DNA of 64,000 bases from positions 43,759 through 107,758 of the forward strand of contig JAKIUN010000003.1 in assembly GCA_021647505.1 (NCBI GenBank), in the 5' to 3' direction. A program made the position numbers and the translations under genes. The notes beneath the pieces are model-generated. The model ran no database searches, had not been told where the DNA came from, and worked only from the letters and a program-made list of their open reading frames with translations. This DNA is from Gammaproteobacteria bacterium (GTDB taxonomy: Bacteria; Pseudomonadota; Gammaproteobacteria; SZUA-152). Shown here one piece after another: positions 54,636-64,000 of this stretch. Every line of letters begins with the position of its first letter. Position 1 is the first letter of the stretch.

Positions 54636-55343
54636 CTATGATGGCTGACCTGACAGTGGCGTAGGCTTTATATCCTCCAGCTTATAGCCAAAGCCACGTA
54701 CCGTCTTGACCAATGAGGGGGAAAATCCTTCATCTATTTTCTTTCTGAGATTACTGATGTGAACTTCTACCACATTGGTCAATGGATCGGTGTTGTAGCC
54801 CCACACCTGGTCAAGAATTTTGCTGCGACTGAATACGCGTCCCGGAGCATTCATGAAATACTCCAGCAGCACATGCTCCTTAGGGGTCAGTTCGATAAGC
54901 TGGTCTGCCCGATGTACTTCTCGGGTCTCCCGGTTGAGCGTTAAATCGGATACCTGCAGCACGGTAGATTGTTCTTTATAGCCATGACCGCGGCGCAGCA
55001 GCGCCTGGATTCGGGCGATCAGTTCGTCAAAGGCAAAGGGCTTGGTGAGGTAGTCATCCGCTCCGATGTGAAGACCCTCGATTTTATCTTCCAGAGTATC
55101 CATGGCGGTGAGCATTAGGATAGGGGTGTTGATACCTCGCTGGCGCAGTTGGCGACAGATTTCCTGGCCGCTGATATCGGGGAGCATCAGATCCAGTAAT
55201 AGCAGATCATATTCGGTGTGGGTGGCGAGTTGCAGGCCGAGCATTCCGGTAGTGGAAGTTTCAATCAGGTAACCTTCCTCCTCCAATCCTCGTTGGACAA
55301 ACTGCAAAATTCGTTCATCGTCTTCGATAATCAGTATTGTCAT
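54636..55343 (-). CDS. OmpR family response regulator
   Basis: 235 aa. Receiver domain (ILIIEDDERILQFVQRGLEEEGY, Asp in LLLLDLMLPDISG, Lys in YLTKPFAFDEL) and an OmpR-type winged helix (ELTPKEHVLLEYFMNAPGRVFSR, VDEGFSP and VKTVRGFGYKLED). Of the CusR/QseB/MprA kind by length and feel. Second gene of an operon whose first gene is the histidine kinase (21 bp gap). It probably binds the 11-bp repeat array at 57005-57070. Confidence 0.92.
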   Translation of the reverse strand: MTILIIEDDERILQFVQRGLEEEGYLIETSTTGMLGLQLATHTEYDLLLLDLMLPDISGQEICRQLRQRGINTPILMLTAMDTLEDKIEGLHIGADDYLTKPFAFDELIARIQALLRRGHGYKEQSTVLQVSDLTLNRETREVHRADQLIELTPKEHVLLEYFMNAPGRVFSRSKILDQVWGYNTDPLTNVVEVHISNLRKKIDEGFSPSLVKTVRGFGYKLEDIKPTPLSGQPS

Positions 55344-55364
55344 AATTCACATCCTCACAAAGAT

Positions 55365-56978
55365 TCATATCTCGGCTGTATCCGCAGCCAGGGGTTCAGA
55401 TGATAATATCGGCAGGGTAATTGTTACATGGGTCTGCTGGCCAAGTGTACTGACCACGCCAATTGTTCCCTGGTGTGCTTCAATAATCGTTTTGGCCAGG
55501 GGGAGTCCCAGCCCGGCACCGGAAGGAGTACCGTTGCGGGCCTGTTTGCCCCGATAAAAACGTTTGAACACCTCGTTCAGTTCTGCGGCAGGGATCCCCA
55601 TGCCTTGGTCGCAGACTGTCACTGTGGCGCAATTTTTATCGGCTTGCAGGATGATAGCGATTTTACCTCCGGAATCAGAATAGCGGCAGGCATTGTCAAT
55701 CAGGATGAGAAATACCTGCTGTAATCGCCGCCGGTCACCCGATATGCTGATGTCCTGCTCGGGTAATTGCAGGCTCAATTGCAGTTTTTGTTGGCGAGCC
55801 AGTGCCCGGGTACTTTCATAGACATCACTGATCAAGTCATTCAGCACCAGTTGGGAGAAATCAAAACGGAGGTTGGCGGATTCGGCACGGGCCATGAAGA
55901 GCAGATCTTCCACCAGTTTCCCCAATTGGTTGCTAAGCGCTACAATCCGCGTGAGGGCTTCCCGGTATTCTTCCGGGGCTTTGTCCTTGCCCCGTGCCGT
56001 CACCTCGGCTTCGCCTCGAATGGCGGTAAGCGGGGTGCGTAATTCATGGCTGATGTCGGCTAAAAACCGCAGGCGACCCTCATCGATATGTTGTAATTTT
56101 TCATTGGCCTTCTGGAGTTCACGGGTACGGATATCCACCACATTTTCCAATTCCATCTGAGCGGACAGCAGATGCTGTCGTTGCTGAGACAATTTCTGAG
56201 TCATGTCATTGAAGTTTTTTGCCAAGTAGGTGAATTCGTTACGTCCGGGCAGTTCAATACGGTGCGTCAGATCATCCTTGGCTACCTGACGAACTCCCTT
56301 CACCAGTTGGTTCAGTGGGGTGCTGAGATTGCGTAACAACCAGGTGGTCATAAGCAGTGCCAAGCAGAAGGCGACGATGGCGGTTATTGCCGCCATCCAT
56401 TTAAGGTCACTCAGTAAACGTTGGGCCTGATGTCGGGCGTTTTCCAGTTCTTTGCGCTCCTCCGCAATCCCTTGATCGATAATAGGTTTGAACTGCTGGT
56501 CAATAGTCTGCTCCAATACCTCCTTCAATACCGCTTGTGCCGGTTTTTCCGCGCCACGGCGCTGCAATAGTATGATACGTTCAAATGCCCAGATCCCCTC
56601 AGTCAGGAGTTTTTCGATTGCGTTAATCTGCTCAAGCTCTTGCTTTGCATCTGCCAGTTCCTGCTCATCCACTTGATATATTTCGGCATTGGTGGCAATC
56701 CGTAGCTGGTTGAGTGATTGCTGGAGGTTCTGGTAAGAGAGTTTTGCCTGTCCCACGTCGGCATCGCCATCAAGCACAACGATATCCACCAACTCTTTGA
56801 AGTGGCGATAGGCATCGTGGGAAAGTTGAACGTAGGCCTGGGAAGTATTATGGGCCAACTGGCTGCGCTGGAAGTAGTATTCTGCCCGGTGAGTGCCCCA
56901 ATACAGGGTGGCGGCCAGTAGCAGTATAATACTTAACAATACGGAGAGGGCTGTGGTCAGCTTCAATCTGAACATCAT
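55365..56978 (-). CDS. Sensor histidine kinase
   Basis: 537 aa. Helix 1 (TTALSVLLSIILLLAATLYWG), a periplasmic helical region of about 160 residues (HRAEYYFQRSQLAHNTSQAY...), helix 2 (AITAIVAFCLALLMTTWLL), HAMP (NQLVKGVRQVAKDDLTHRI), a coiled linker, phosphoacceptor site LADISHELRTPLTAIRGEAEV and HATPase (DNACRYSDSGGKI, DQGMGIP, GAGLGLPLAK). First gene of the operon, so its promoter and the repeat array lie directly upstream. Start may be either of two adjacent ATGs. Signal unknown. Confidence 0.92.
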   Translation of the reverse strand: MMFRLKLTTALSVLLSIILLLAATLYWGTHRAEYYFQRSQLAHNTSQAYVQLSHDAYRHFKELVDIVVLDGDADVGQAKLSYQNLQQSLNQLRIATNAEIYQVDEQELADAKQELEQINAIEKLLTEGIWAFERIILLQRRGAEKPAQAVLKEVLEQTIDQQFKPIIDQGIAEERKELENARHQAQRLLSDLKWMAAITAIVAFCLALLMTTWLLRNLSTPLNQLVKGVRQVAKDDLTHRIELPGRNEFTYLAKNFNDMTQKLSQQRQHLLSAQMELENVVDIRTRELQKANEKLQHIDEGRLRFLADISHELRTPLTAIRGEAEVTARGKDKAPEEYREALTRIVALSNQLGKLVEDLLFMARAESANLRFDFSQLVLNDLISDVYESTRALARQQKLQLSLQLPEQDISISGDRRRLQQVFLILIDNACRYSDSGGKIAIILQADKNCATVTVCDQGMGIPAAELNEVFKRFYRGKQARNGTPSGAGLGLPLAKTIIEAHQGTIGVVSTLGQQTHVTITLPILSSEPLAADTAEI

Positions 56979-57004
56979 GGCATTATTAAAGCACTCACCA
57001 GGAA

Positions 57005-57070
57005 AAATTATGAAGAGAATATTAAGGCCATATTAAGAAAACATGAAGAGAATATTAAGGCCATATTAAA
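57005..57070 (-). promoter_or_regulatory. Six contiguous 11-bp repeats upstream of the kinase-regulator operon
   Basis: Read on the reverse strand toward the kinase: TTTAATATGGC, CTTAATATTCT, CTTCATGTTTT, CTTAATATGGC, CTTAATATTCT, CTTCATAATTT. Each unit opens CTT(A/C)AT or TTTAAT and the spacing is exactly 11, one helical turn; the last three units repeat the first three (33-bp period). CTTAAT-N5-CTTAAT is the layout of PmrA/QseB-type boxes, and OmpR-family regulators bind tandem 11-bp sites. The array starts 27 bp before the kinase ATG. Autoregulation is the natural inference. Confidence 0.85.
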
Positions 57071-57456
57071 AAAAGTTTTTGGTAATTATAGCGAGGGAGA
57101 GATCTTCTAAAGGTACCGCACTTTTTTTGGCAGCCGCCCCGCCTTCGGCTGATATGCTCCGTGGGACTCCCCATCCTACACGTGATCCTAAGAATAATCA
57201 CAGAGCTGAGTTTTAGCAATGGGTCTATCGATTTGTTTTCTCTGCGATGGTGGCATATTTGTCATTATGGCCATTCCAATTGGCTATGTAGATACTAGCT
57301 ATAGGGTTCTTGTCAAACACCATTATCACGGAGTCGGATCATTTTATTGTCGGTGTCCGGGCCTTCTTTCAGGTACATCGCCAATAGAGGTATAGCCCTG
57401 GTTTAGAAGAAATTTTCTTTAAAAAATAGGCTCTTCTCCGGTCTTGTGAGTGAGTA

Positions 57457-57590
57457 TTAGGCTGAAACGTAGAACATTGAATCCTTGTCCGAAAGCGAGG
57501 ACTGCCTGATCTTAAGTTTGAAATACTCGGTATCCTTAATCCCTTTTGCGCGCTTACGGATCATGCCAATCGCAATATTTCCAGTTCGTA
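57457..57590 (-). pseudogene. Transposase C-terminal relic (ISL3-like)
   Basis: The reverse strand reads GNIAIGMIRKRAKGIKDTEY then FKLKIRQSSLSDKDSM and a stop at 57457. The pattern (basic cluster, GxxDxEYFKLKI) resembles the end of ISL3-type DDE transposases. Nothing of the catalytic part remains nearby. Family assignment is tentative. Confidence 0.4.
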
Positions 57591-57615
57591 GGGTGATGGG
57601 CAATGCCCACCCTAC
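57588..57615. repeat. Short inverted repeat related to 44229-44294
   Basis: gtagggtg-atgggcaatgcc-caccctac, a hairpin with the same arms as the repeat behind gorA. Same class of scattered intergenic unit. Confidence 0.6.
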
Positions 57616-58012
57616 AAGATTATTCCTTCAGCAGTGTCAGCAGCCAGGTTGAGGTTGCATTCGCAGCAAGCTGCGGGGAATTAAACCCCTAGAGATTGAA
57701 GGAACGTGCATGTAATAATTTCCCGATCTTGCATCCCGTTTTTCTATGCTGTTTATTGAGATTGAATACCCCATAAATCATGTACCATTTTTTTGTCTAC
57801 GGCCTGCATGGACGCAGGTACCAAAAGTAGGCGCTCTTAGGCGAGGGGCGAGAGCAGGACGCGGTAGCTTTATCCACAAGGAATCTATCTTCAGTTACCC
57901 ATCATCACCGATAGTGCCTGCCTGGTGAGTGAGGCGAGTGTATTGGGCCGCGCGAAAATCTGGGATTTAGCTATAATTGGCAGGAAGGGCCGTTATCGTA
58001 GAGGAGAATTTT

Positions 58013-58312
58013 ATGACCTCAGTCAATATGCCGCGCGACGATGCGGCCATCAATATCAACACCAAGGCCGTTGCCAAGCGCGACGTTAAGCCCACTGAGC
58101 CCTATCCGGCTACACCGCCAGTGAAAAAGCACGAAGAGGAGCATGTGGCCGTACCGCCTGTACAGGCTCGCCAACAGCGCCGTCAGGGTGACCGGCGGCA
58201 GAAAGACGAGCCGGTTCTACTGGATACGCGCACGGGCCGTGATCGTCGCAAGGGCGGCAAGCAGGATGACGATGACGACACCCGGACTAGTCATATCGAC
58301 GTCTACACTTAG
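58013..58312 (+). CDS. Small, highly charged, probably disordered protein
   Basis: 99 aa from ATG 58013, preceded by GAGGAGAATTTT. Composition is dominated by Arg, Lys, Asp, Glu and Pro, with a near-repeat RRQGDRRQKDE / GRDRRKGGKQDDDDD. No fold or family recognised. It ends nine bases from the stop of the truncated methyltransferase on the other strand. Confidence 0.6.
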   Translation: MTSVNMPRDDAAININTKAVAKRDVKPTEPYPATPPVKKHEEEHVAVPPVQARQQRRQGDRRQKDEPVLLDTRTGRDRRKGGKQDDDDDTRTSHIDVYT

Positions 58313-58321
58313 TATGAGACA

Positions 58322-58609
58322 CTACGCTTTGGCGGCGTTATGCGCGGCGCGTTCAAGCATCGCTGTTGACAGGTCGATGCCTATCACCCGTCCCTGCGGG
58401 CCGACCGCTTGTGCCAGCGCCATCGCCAGTGCACCGGTGCCGGTGGCCGCGTCGAGTATTTTACTGCCAGGCTTTGGGTTTAGGTGGCCCAGTGCACGCT
58501 CGGCGCTGAAGGGGAAGAAGCGCAGGGCAGGGCTATCGTAGCCGCCAGCGACCTCATCGAAAACCGAGATAACCTTCTGCTTGCGGGCCTGTGTATCGAG
58601 ACCGCTCAC
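58322..58609 (-). pseudogene. Truncated SAM-dependent methyltransferase
   Basis: 95 aa only. ARKQKVISVFDEVAGGYDSPALRFF and the SAM motif ILDAATGTGALAMALAQAVG plus VIGIDLSTAMLERA match the first third of UbiE/COQ5-type methyltransferases of about 250 aa. The frame then stops (NAAKA, TAG). The rest of the domain is not found; convergent gene 58013-58312 begins ten bases on. The start overlaps the cbpM stop by four bases, so it was once a third gene of that operon. Confidence 0.75.
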
Positions 58610-58926
58610 TCGAAGCGGCCTTCAAGGCGACGCAGGCGGGTTTCGAGACCATCGATTTCATCGAGCAGGTCGAGGATCATGGCAATGCCGGCGAAGTTGA
58701 CCTCTAGATCCCGCCGTAGACGCAGTGCGGTACGCGCCCGGTGCAGGGCGTCCCCCTGGAATCGCCACGGTGCCAGATGTACGTCCACGGGCTCGAGCAG
58801 GCCCTCCTGTACCATTTCCACCAGCACCCTGCGTTCCACGCTACAAGCGCGGCTCAGGTCTTTCAGCGACAGTTCGGTGTTTTCGTCCAGCAACACGCCT
58901 GCCAGTATGGTTAACTGTGTGCTCAT
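58606..58926 (-). CDS. cbpM: Chaperone modulator CbpM
   Basis: 106 aa. Inhibitor of the DnaJ-like CbpA. LSLKDLSRACSVERRVLVEMVQEGLLEP is a MerR-like helix-turn-helix and WRFQGDALHRARTALRLRRDLEVNFAGIAMILDLLDEI the helical region, both typical of CbpM. Four bp separate it from cbpA upstream. Confidence 0.9.
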   Translation of the reverse strand: MSTQLTILAGVLLDENTELSLKDLSRACSVERRVLVEMVQEGLLEPVDVHLAPWRFQGDALHRARTALRLRRDLEVNFAGIAMILDLLDEIDGLETRLRRLEGRFE

Positions 58927-58930
58927 GTGC

Positions 58931-59872
58931 TCAAACCTCCAGTGCGGCGCGTGGATTCAGGGGCATCTGCTCCGCCATCTTGCGGTACAGGGCTTCGTCT
59001 TCCGCCGTGTGTGGTTCGGGTGCGATTATTTCCAGCACCACATACTGATCGCCGGCGGGCTGGCCCGGCAGGCCGCGTCCCCGCAGGCGAAATTTTTGAC
59101 CCGACTTCGCCCCGCGTGGGATCTTCAGATTCACCTTGCCGCCTAGGGTCGGCACCTTGACTGTGGCGCCCAGCGCCGCCTCCCAGGGGGTAATGGGTAG
59201 ATCCAGCGACATATCGTGGCCCTCCACCCGGTACAGTCGGTGTGGCTGGAAGGAGACTTCGATATACAAGTCTCCCGCCGGCTGGCCACCGGCGCCCGGC
59301 GAACCCTGCCCGGCCAGGCGGATCACCTGTCCTTCACGGATGCCCTTGGGGATGGTGACATTGAGGGTGCGTTGACGAGTCTGTAGATGGCCATCCGGGG
59401 TCAGGGTGGGCGCCTGTAGAGTAATGGTGCGAGTTGCTCCCTGGTAGGAATCCTCCAGTGAAATCAGAATCCTGGCATGATGGTCTTGGCTCGGATCCTG
59501 GTGGAAGCCCGGGCCGGCGCTGTGTCGTCGACCGCCACCAAACAGGCTCTCGAAGAAATCGCTAAACTGCTCGGCACCGGCGGCGCCCTCGAAACCGCCA
59601 CTGAACTCGAAGCCGGCGCCCCAATCCGGTGGCGGGGTGAAATCCTCACCCGGGTGCACGCCGCTGCCCAGCTGGTCGTAGGCCAGGCGTTTTTCTGGGT
59701 CTTTCAGCACCGCATAGGCCTCACCGACCTCTTTGAAACGGCTTTCGGCATTGGCCTCCTTACTAACATCCGGATGATATTTGCGCGCCAGCTTGCGGTA
59801 GGCACGCTTGATTTCACCCTCTGAGGCATCCTTTGATACACCCAAGATCGCGTAGTAATCCTTGAATTTCAT
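58931..59872 (-). CDS. cbpA: Curved DNA-binding protein CbpA (DnaJ family)
   Basis: Co-chaperone for DnaK and nucleoid-binding protein. 313 aa from ATG 59872 ([17 protein letters not shown]); the track adds 21 upstream codons. J domain with HPD ([11 protein letters not shown]), a G/F-rich linker ([27 protein letters not shown]), then the two C-terminal substrate domains ([15 protein letters not shown]-like text, [33 protein letters not shown]). No zinc-finger domain, as expected for CbpA. Confidence 0.93.
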   Translation of the reverse strand: MKFKDYYAILGVSKDASEGEIKRAYRKLARKYHPDVSKEANAESRFKEVGEAYAVLKDPEKRLAYDQLGSGVHPGEDFTPPPDWGAGFEFSGGFEGAAGAEQFSDFFESLFGGGRRHSAGPGFHQDPSQDHHARILISLEDSYQGATRTITLQAPTLTPDGHLQTRQRTLNVTIPKGIREGQVIRLAGQGSPGAGGQPAGDLYIEVSFQPHRLYRVEGHDMSLDLPITPWEAALGATVKVPTLGGKVNLKIPRGAKSGQKFRLRGRGLPGQPAGDQYVVLEIIAPEPHTAEDEALYRKMAEQMPLNPRAALEV

Positions 59873-60032
59873 GCCGTGCTGGCTCCTCAGAATGTTTCTG
59901 GTCTGTAGCATGCGGCCGGCAGACGGTGAATTCAAGAAAGTGGCGCATTCATGGCAGTATCACTTTCAGCCGACAAGCTCACAGCCTGCTACACTTGCCG
60001 CGTTCAATCATCATCGTTTCCGGGAGAGCATA

Positions 60033-60242
60033 ATGTCTGAGCATGTATACAAAATGATCGAGCTGGTGGGCTCATCCCCCAACAGCACCGATGACGCTAT
60101 TCGCAATGCCATCGCCCGTGCTGGCAAGACCCTGCGCAATCTGGACTGGTTTGAAGTACTGGAGACCCGTGGTCAACTAGTTGATGGTAAAGTGGCGCAT
60201 TTTCAGGTCACTCTCAAGGTCGGTATTCGCCTCGAAGGCTAA
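60033..60242 (+). CDS. Dodecin
   Basis: 69 aa from ATG 60033, preceded by [28 protein letters not shown] and [32 protein letters not shown] are dodecin sequence; the conserved Trp stacks on the flavin. Dodecin assembles as a 12-mer that stores FMN or riboflavin. Track start is far upstream and overlaps cbpA. Confidence 0.93.
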   Translation: MSEHVYKMIELVGSSPNSTDDAIRNAIARAGKTLRNLDWFEVLETRGQLVDGKVAHFQVTLKVGIRLEG

Positions 60243-60344
60243 GTCGGACTTGACAGGAGATATCGCCAACCCGTATTTGTAATATACAGAGGGCGTAGGG
60301 CTGGCCCCAAAATAATCAATAACTAACTGAAAGAATAAACATTT

Positions 60345-63038
<2,694 letters not shown>

Positions 63039-63039
63039 T

Positions 63040-63309
63040 CTAGGGTCTGTTGACGTTCTATTTTCATCACTGTTGCGCCTGAAAAAGCGCCAATCAACGC
63101 GCGAGGAGAGAAGTTTGGTGACTGCAAATAAACGACGAGCAACGCCGAGTGGCGCTTTTTCAGATGCAACCCGCAGGGCTGGGCCACTTTTTCCGCCCTG
63201 CGGCGTTGTCAGTCGCTTGTGTAGAACAACTACACAGCACTCCTTCCGCCTTGCAGGACAAAAAAAGCGGCTCCAGCAGTGGGGAAAATAGAACGTCAAC
63301 AGACCCTAG
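63040..63309. mobile_element. MITE with perfect 26-bp terminal inverted repeats
   Basis: 270 bp between topA and the VanZ gene. The ends begin ctagggtctgttgacgttct on each strand and agree over 26 bases without mismatch, from 63040-63065 and 63284-63309. A second, inner inverted repeat (gttgcgcctgaaaaagcgcc near 63072-63091 and its near-complement at about 63151-63170) gives further structure. No coding region. The outer ctag could be a target-site duplication. Such short, terminally repeated, non-coding units are usually moved by a transposase of a larger relative; none is in the window. Confidence 0.85.
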
Positions 63310-63317
63310 TACCCACG

Positions 63318-63713
63318 ATGAAAAAGAACCTGCGCCTGCGGCCGTTGTGGTTGCTCTGCGGCTGGGCCATGCTGGCGATGGCGGTGTGGTTGAGTCTTAT
63401 CGCCGCTCCACCGCAGATCGTGGGAATCCCCTACATCGACAAAGTGAAGCACCTGTTGGCTTACGCTGTGCTGATGGGCTGGTTCGGGCAGATCTACACG
63501 ACGCGGGGCACGCAACGAGGCTGGCTGATCGGCTTGGTAGTAATGGGCATCATGCTGGAATTCCTGCAAGGCTGGGGTGGTGCGCGGTTTTTCGAATACG
63601 CCGATATGCTCGCTAATACCCTGGGTGCTCTGCTTGGCTACTGGCTGACACGTAACGTGCTGGCTGGAACTTTGGCCCGTGTTGACCTGCGGCTTGCTCG
63701 TCGACCTCATTAA
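63318..63713 (+). CDS. VanZ family membrane protein
   Basis: 131 aa from ATG 63318. Four membrane helices; IPYIDKVKHLLAYAVLMGWF and GVMLEFLQGW-like GIMLEFLQGWGGARFFEYADMLANTLGA are the VanZ pattern. VanZ in enterococci gives low-level teicoplanin resistance; in gammaproteobacteria the function is unknown. The start lies 8 bp after the MITE, so the element may carry or replace part of its leader. Confidence 0.9.
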   Translation: MKKNLRLRPLWLLCGWAMLAMAVWLSLIAAPPQIVGIPYIDKVKHLLAYAVLMGWFGQIYTTRGTQRGWLIGLVVMGIMLEFLQGWGGARFFEYADMLANTLGALLGYWLTRNVLAGTLARVDLRLARRPH

Positions 63714-63765
63714 GGGCTTTGACTCCTTCGCGCTTAGCGGATCCCTTAGCGCTCTTCACTCACCA

Positions 63766-63939
63766 TTACCAAACATCTTCAACGGATGGATCATCATAAC
63801 GATCTAGAGTAGCTGGCCATTCTGGTATGCCTTCTTTTATTGTTTCTTTCAAATCATCTAGGTCATCTTTTTCGGTTCTTCGAAGAATTGTGTGAAGGCC
63901 TATGGGGCCATTTTCAGGCCACCACAATAAAACAATATG
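63766..63939 (-). CDS. Short ORF, possible gene fragment
   Basis: The reverse strand reads HTILRRTEKDDLDDLKETIK then EGIPEWPATLDRYDDPSVEDVW and a stop at 63766. The text looks coding, but there is no good start in the open frame and I recognise no family. It overlaps the transposase relic in another frame. May be the 3' end of a gene whose start was lost. Confidence 0.3.
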   Translation of the reverse strand, partial: HIVLLWWPENGPIGLHTILRRTEKDDLDDLKETIKEGIPEWPATLDRYDDPSVEDVW

Positions 63940-64000
63940 CTATTTCTGAATCCATCGAATGAACGATAACCCCTGGCATTCGACTTGACGGTCTGAATCT
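63900..64000 (-). pseudogene. Transposase C-terminal relic at right edge
   Basis: Runs off the window. The reverse strand reads IQTVKSNARGYRSFDGFRN then SILFYCGGLKMAP and a stop. The basic-AxGYRSFxxFRxxI...G pattern is that of the C-terminal end of ISL3-type DDE transposases. Whether an intact copy continues to the right is unknown. Confidence 0.5.

Larger units (their letters stand above)
57071..58012. other. 940 bp of decayed intergenic DNA
   Basis: No intact gene. Holds a transposase relic (57457-57590), a short gtagggtg/caccctac repeat (57588-57615) and, at the right end, the leader of the small charged protein gene. The 60-codon ORF at 57746 has no recognisable motif. Probably remains of inserted elements. 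Confidence 0.55.

Noticed and set aside
29239-58325. The 15-mer agtatgagacactac occurs at 29239 and 58311
   Set aside because: In 64 kb about two or more chance pairs of identical 15-mers are expected, and the flanks do not match.

Overview
The window looks like a chromosome segment of a free-living gammaproteobacterium, possibly of the Chromatiales or sulfur-oxidiser type; the sequence does not fix the species. Supporting this are a class I adenylate cyclase, YqgE/AlgH, a proteobacterial gshA, YggX beside MutY, a GlrK-lipoprotein-GlrR operon, the bioBFHCD order, SrkA, PrlC, YfaZ and CbpA/CbpM. Most genes are moderately GC-rich housekeeping genes. Several AT-richer accessory patches interrupt them. 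I found no rRNA, tRNA or CRISPR array.

Layout. 1-3200: the 5' end of cyaA, a PAS-degenerate GGDEF gene, YqgE, a Rieske-protein relic and a PPOX-fold flavin protein. 3200-9000: an AT-rich accessory island between that PPOX gene and gshA. It holds a SulP anion transporter with a long soluble tail, a deletion-ridden second copy of the gshA 3' half joined to a second copy of the PPOX 3' end, and a type II restriction-modification pair (SinI-like nuclease and C5 methyltransferase). 9000-16750: gshA, an FHA protein, a REC-kinase hybrid, msrB, a YchJ-like protein, a broken AraC regulator, a retropepsin-like protease, two lipoproteins, a HIT protein and yggX. 16750-18900: a Fic cassette with palindromic operator-like repeats and a broken downstream gene, sitting between yggX and mutY. 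18960-25350: mutY, asmA, then a small cluster of CDP-alcohol phosphotransferase, cytidylyltransferase and an SDR pseudogene, then a secreted retropepsin-like protein. 25700-29200: the glrK/lipoprotein/glrR two-component operon. 29400-38400: EF-hand protein, rdgB, a MITE-like repeat, rph, rpmB-rpmG, a YfaZ porin-like protein, comF, and the bioBFHCD operon. 38450-52110: DUF481 protein, pyrE with a divergent exonuclease III/Crc-like gene, mltF, gamma carbonic anhydrase, gorA, srkA, prlC, an SH3 protein, an SMR transporter, xthA and a CPA2 antiporter. 52160-64000: small proteins, an HPP-CBS protein, a second two-component operon whose upstream region is a striking 11-bp repeat array, about 900 bp of decayed DNA with a transposase relic, a truncated methyltransferase with cbpM-cbpA, dodecin, topA, a MITE with perfect 26-bp inverted ends, a VanZ protein, and another transposase relic at the right edge.

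How genes work together: the bio genes form a complete route from malonyl-ACP methylation (BioC) and pimeloyl-ACP release (BioH) through BioF, BioD and BioB (BioA is not in the window). gshA and gorA make and recycle glutathione; msrB, yggX and mutY deal with oxidative damage. The most unusual regions are the 11-bp operator array (57005-57070), the Fic operator cluster (18611-18751), the mosaic gshA/PPOX relic next to the restriction-modification genes (6051-6545), and the two inverted-repeat elements (30771-30943, 63040-63309). I found no clearly new multi-gene system; the candidates are described with that caution.
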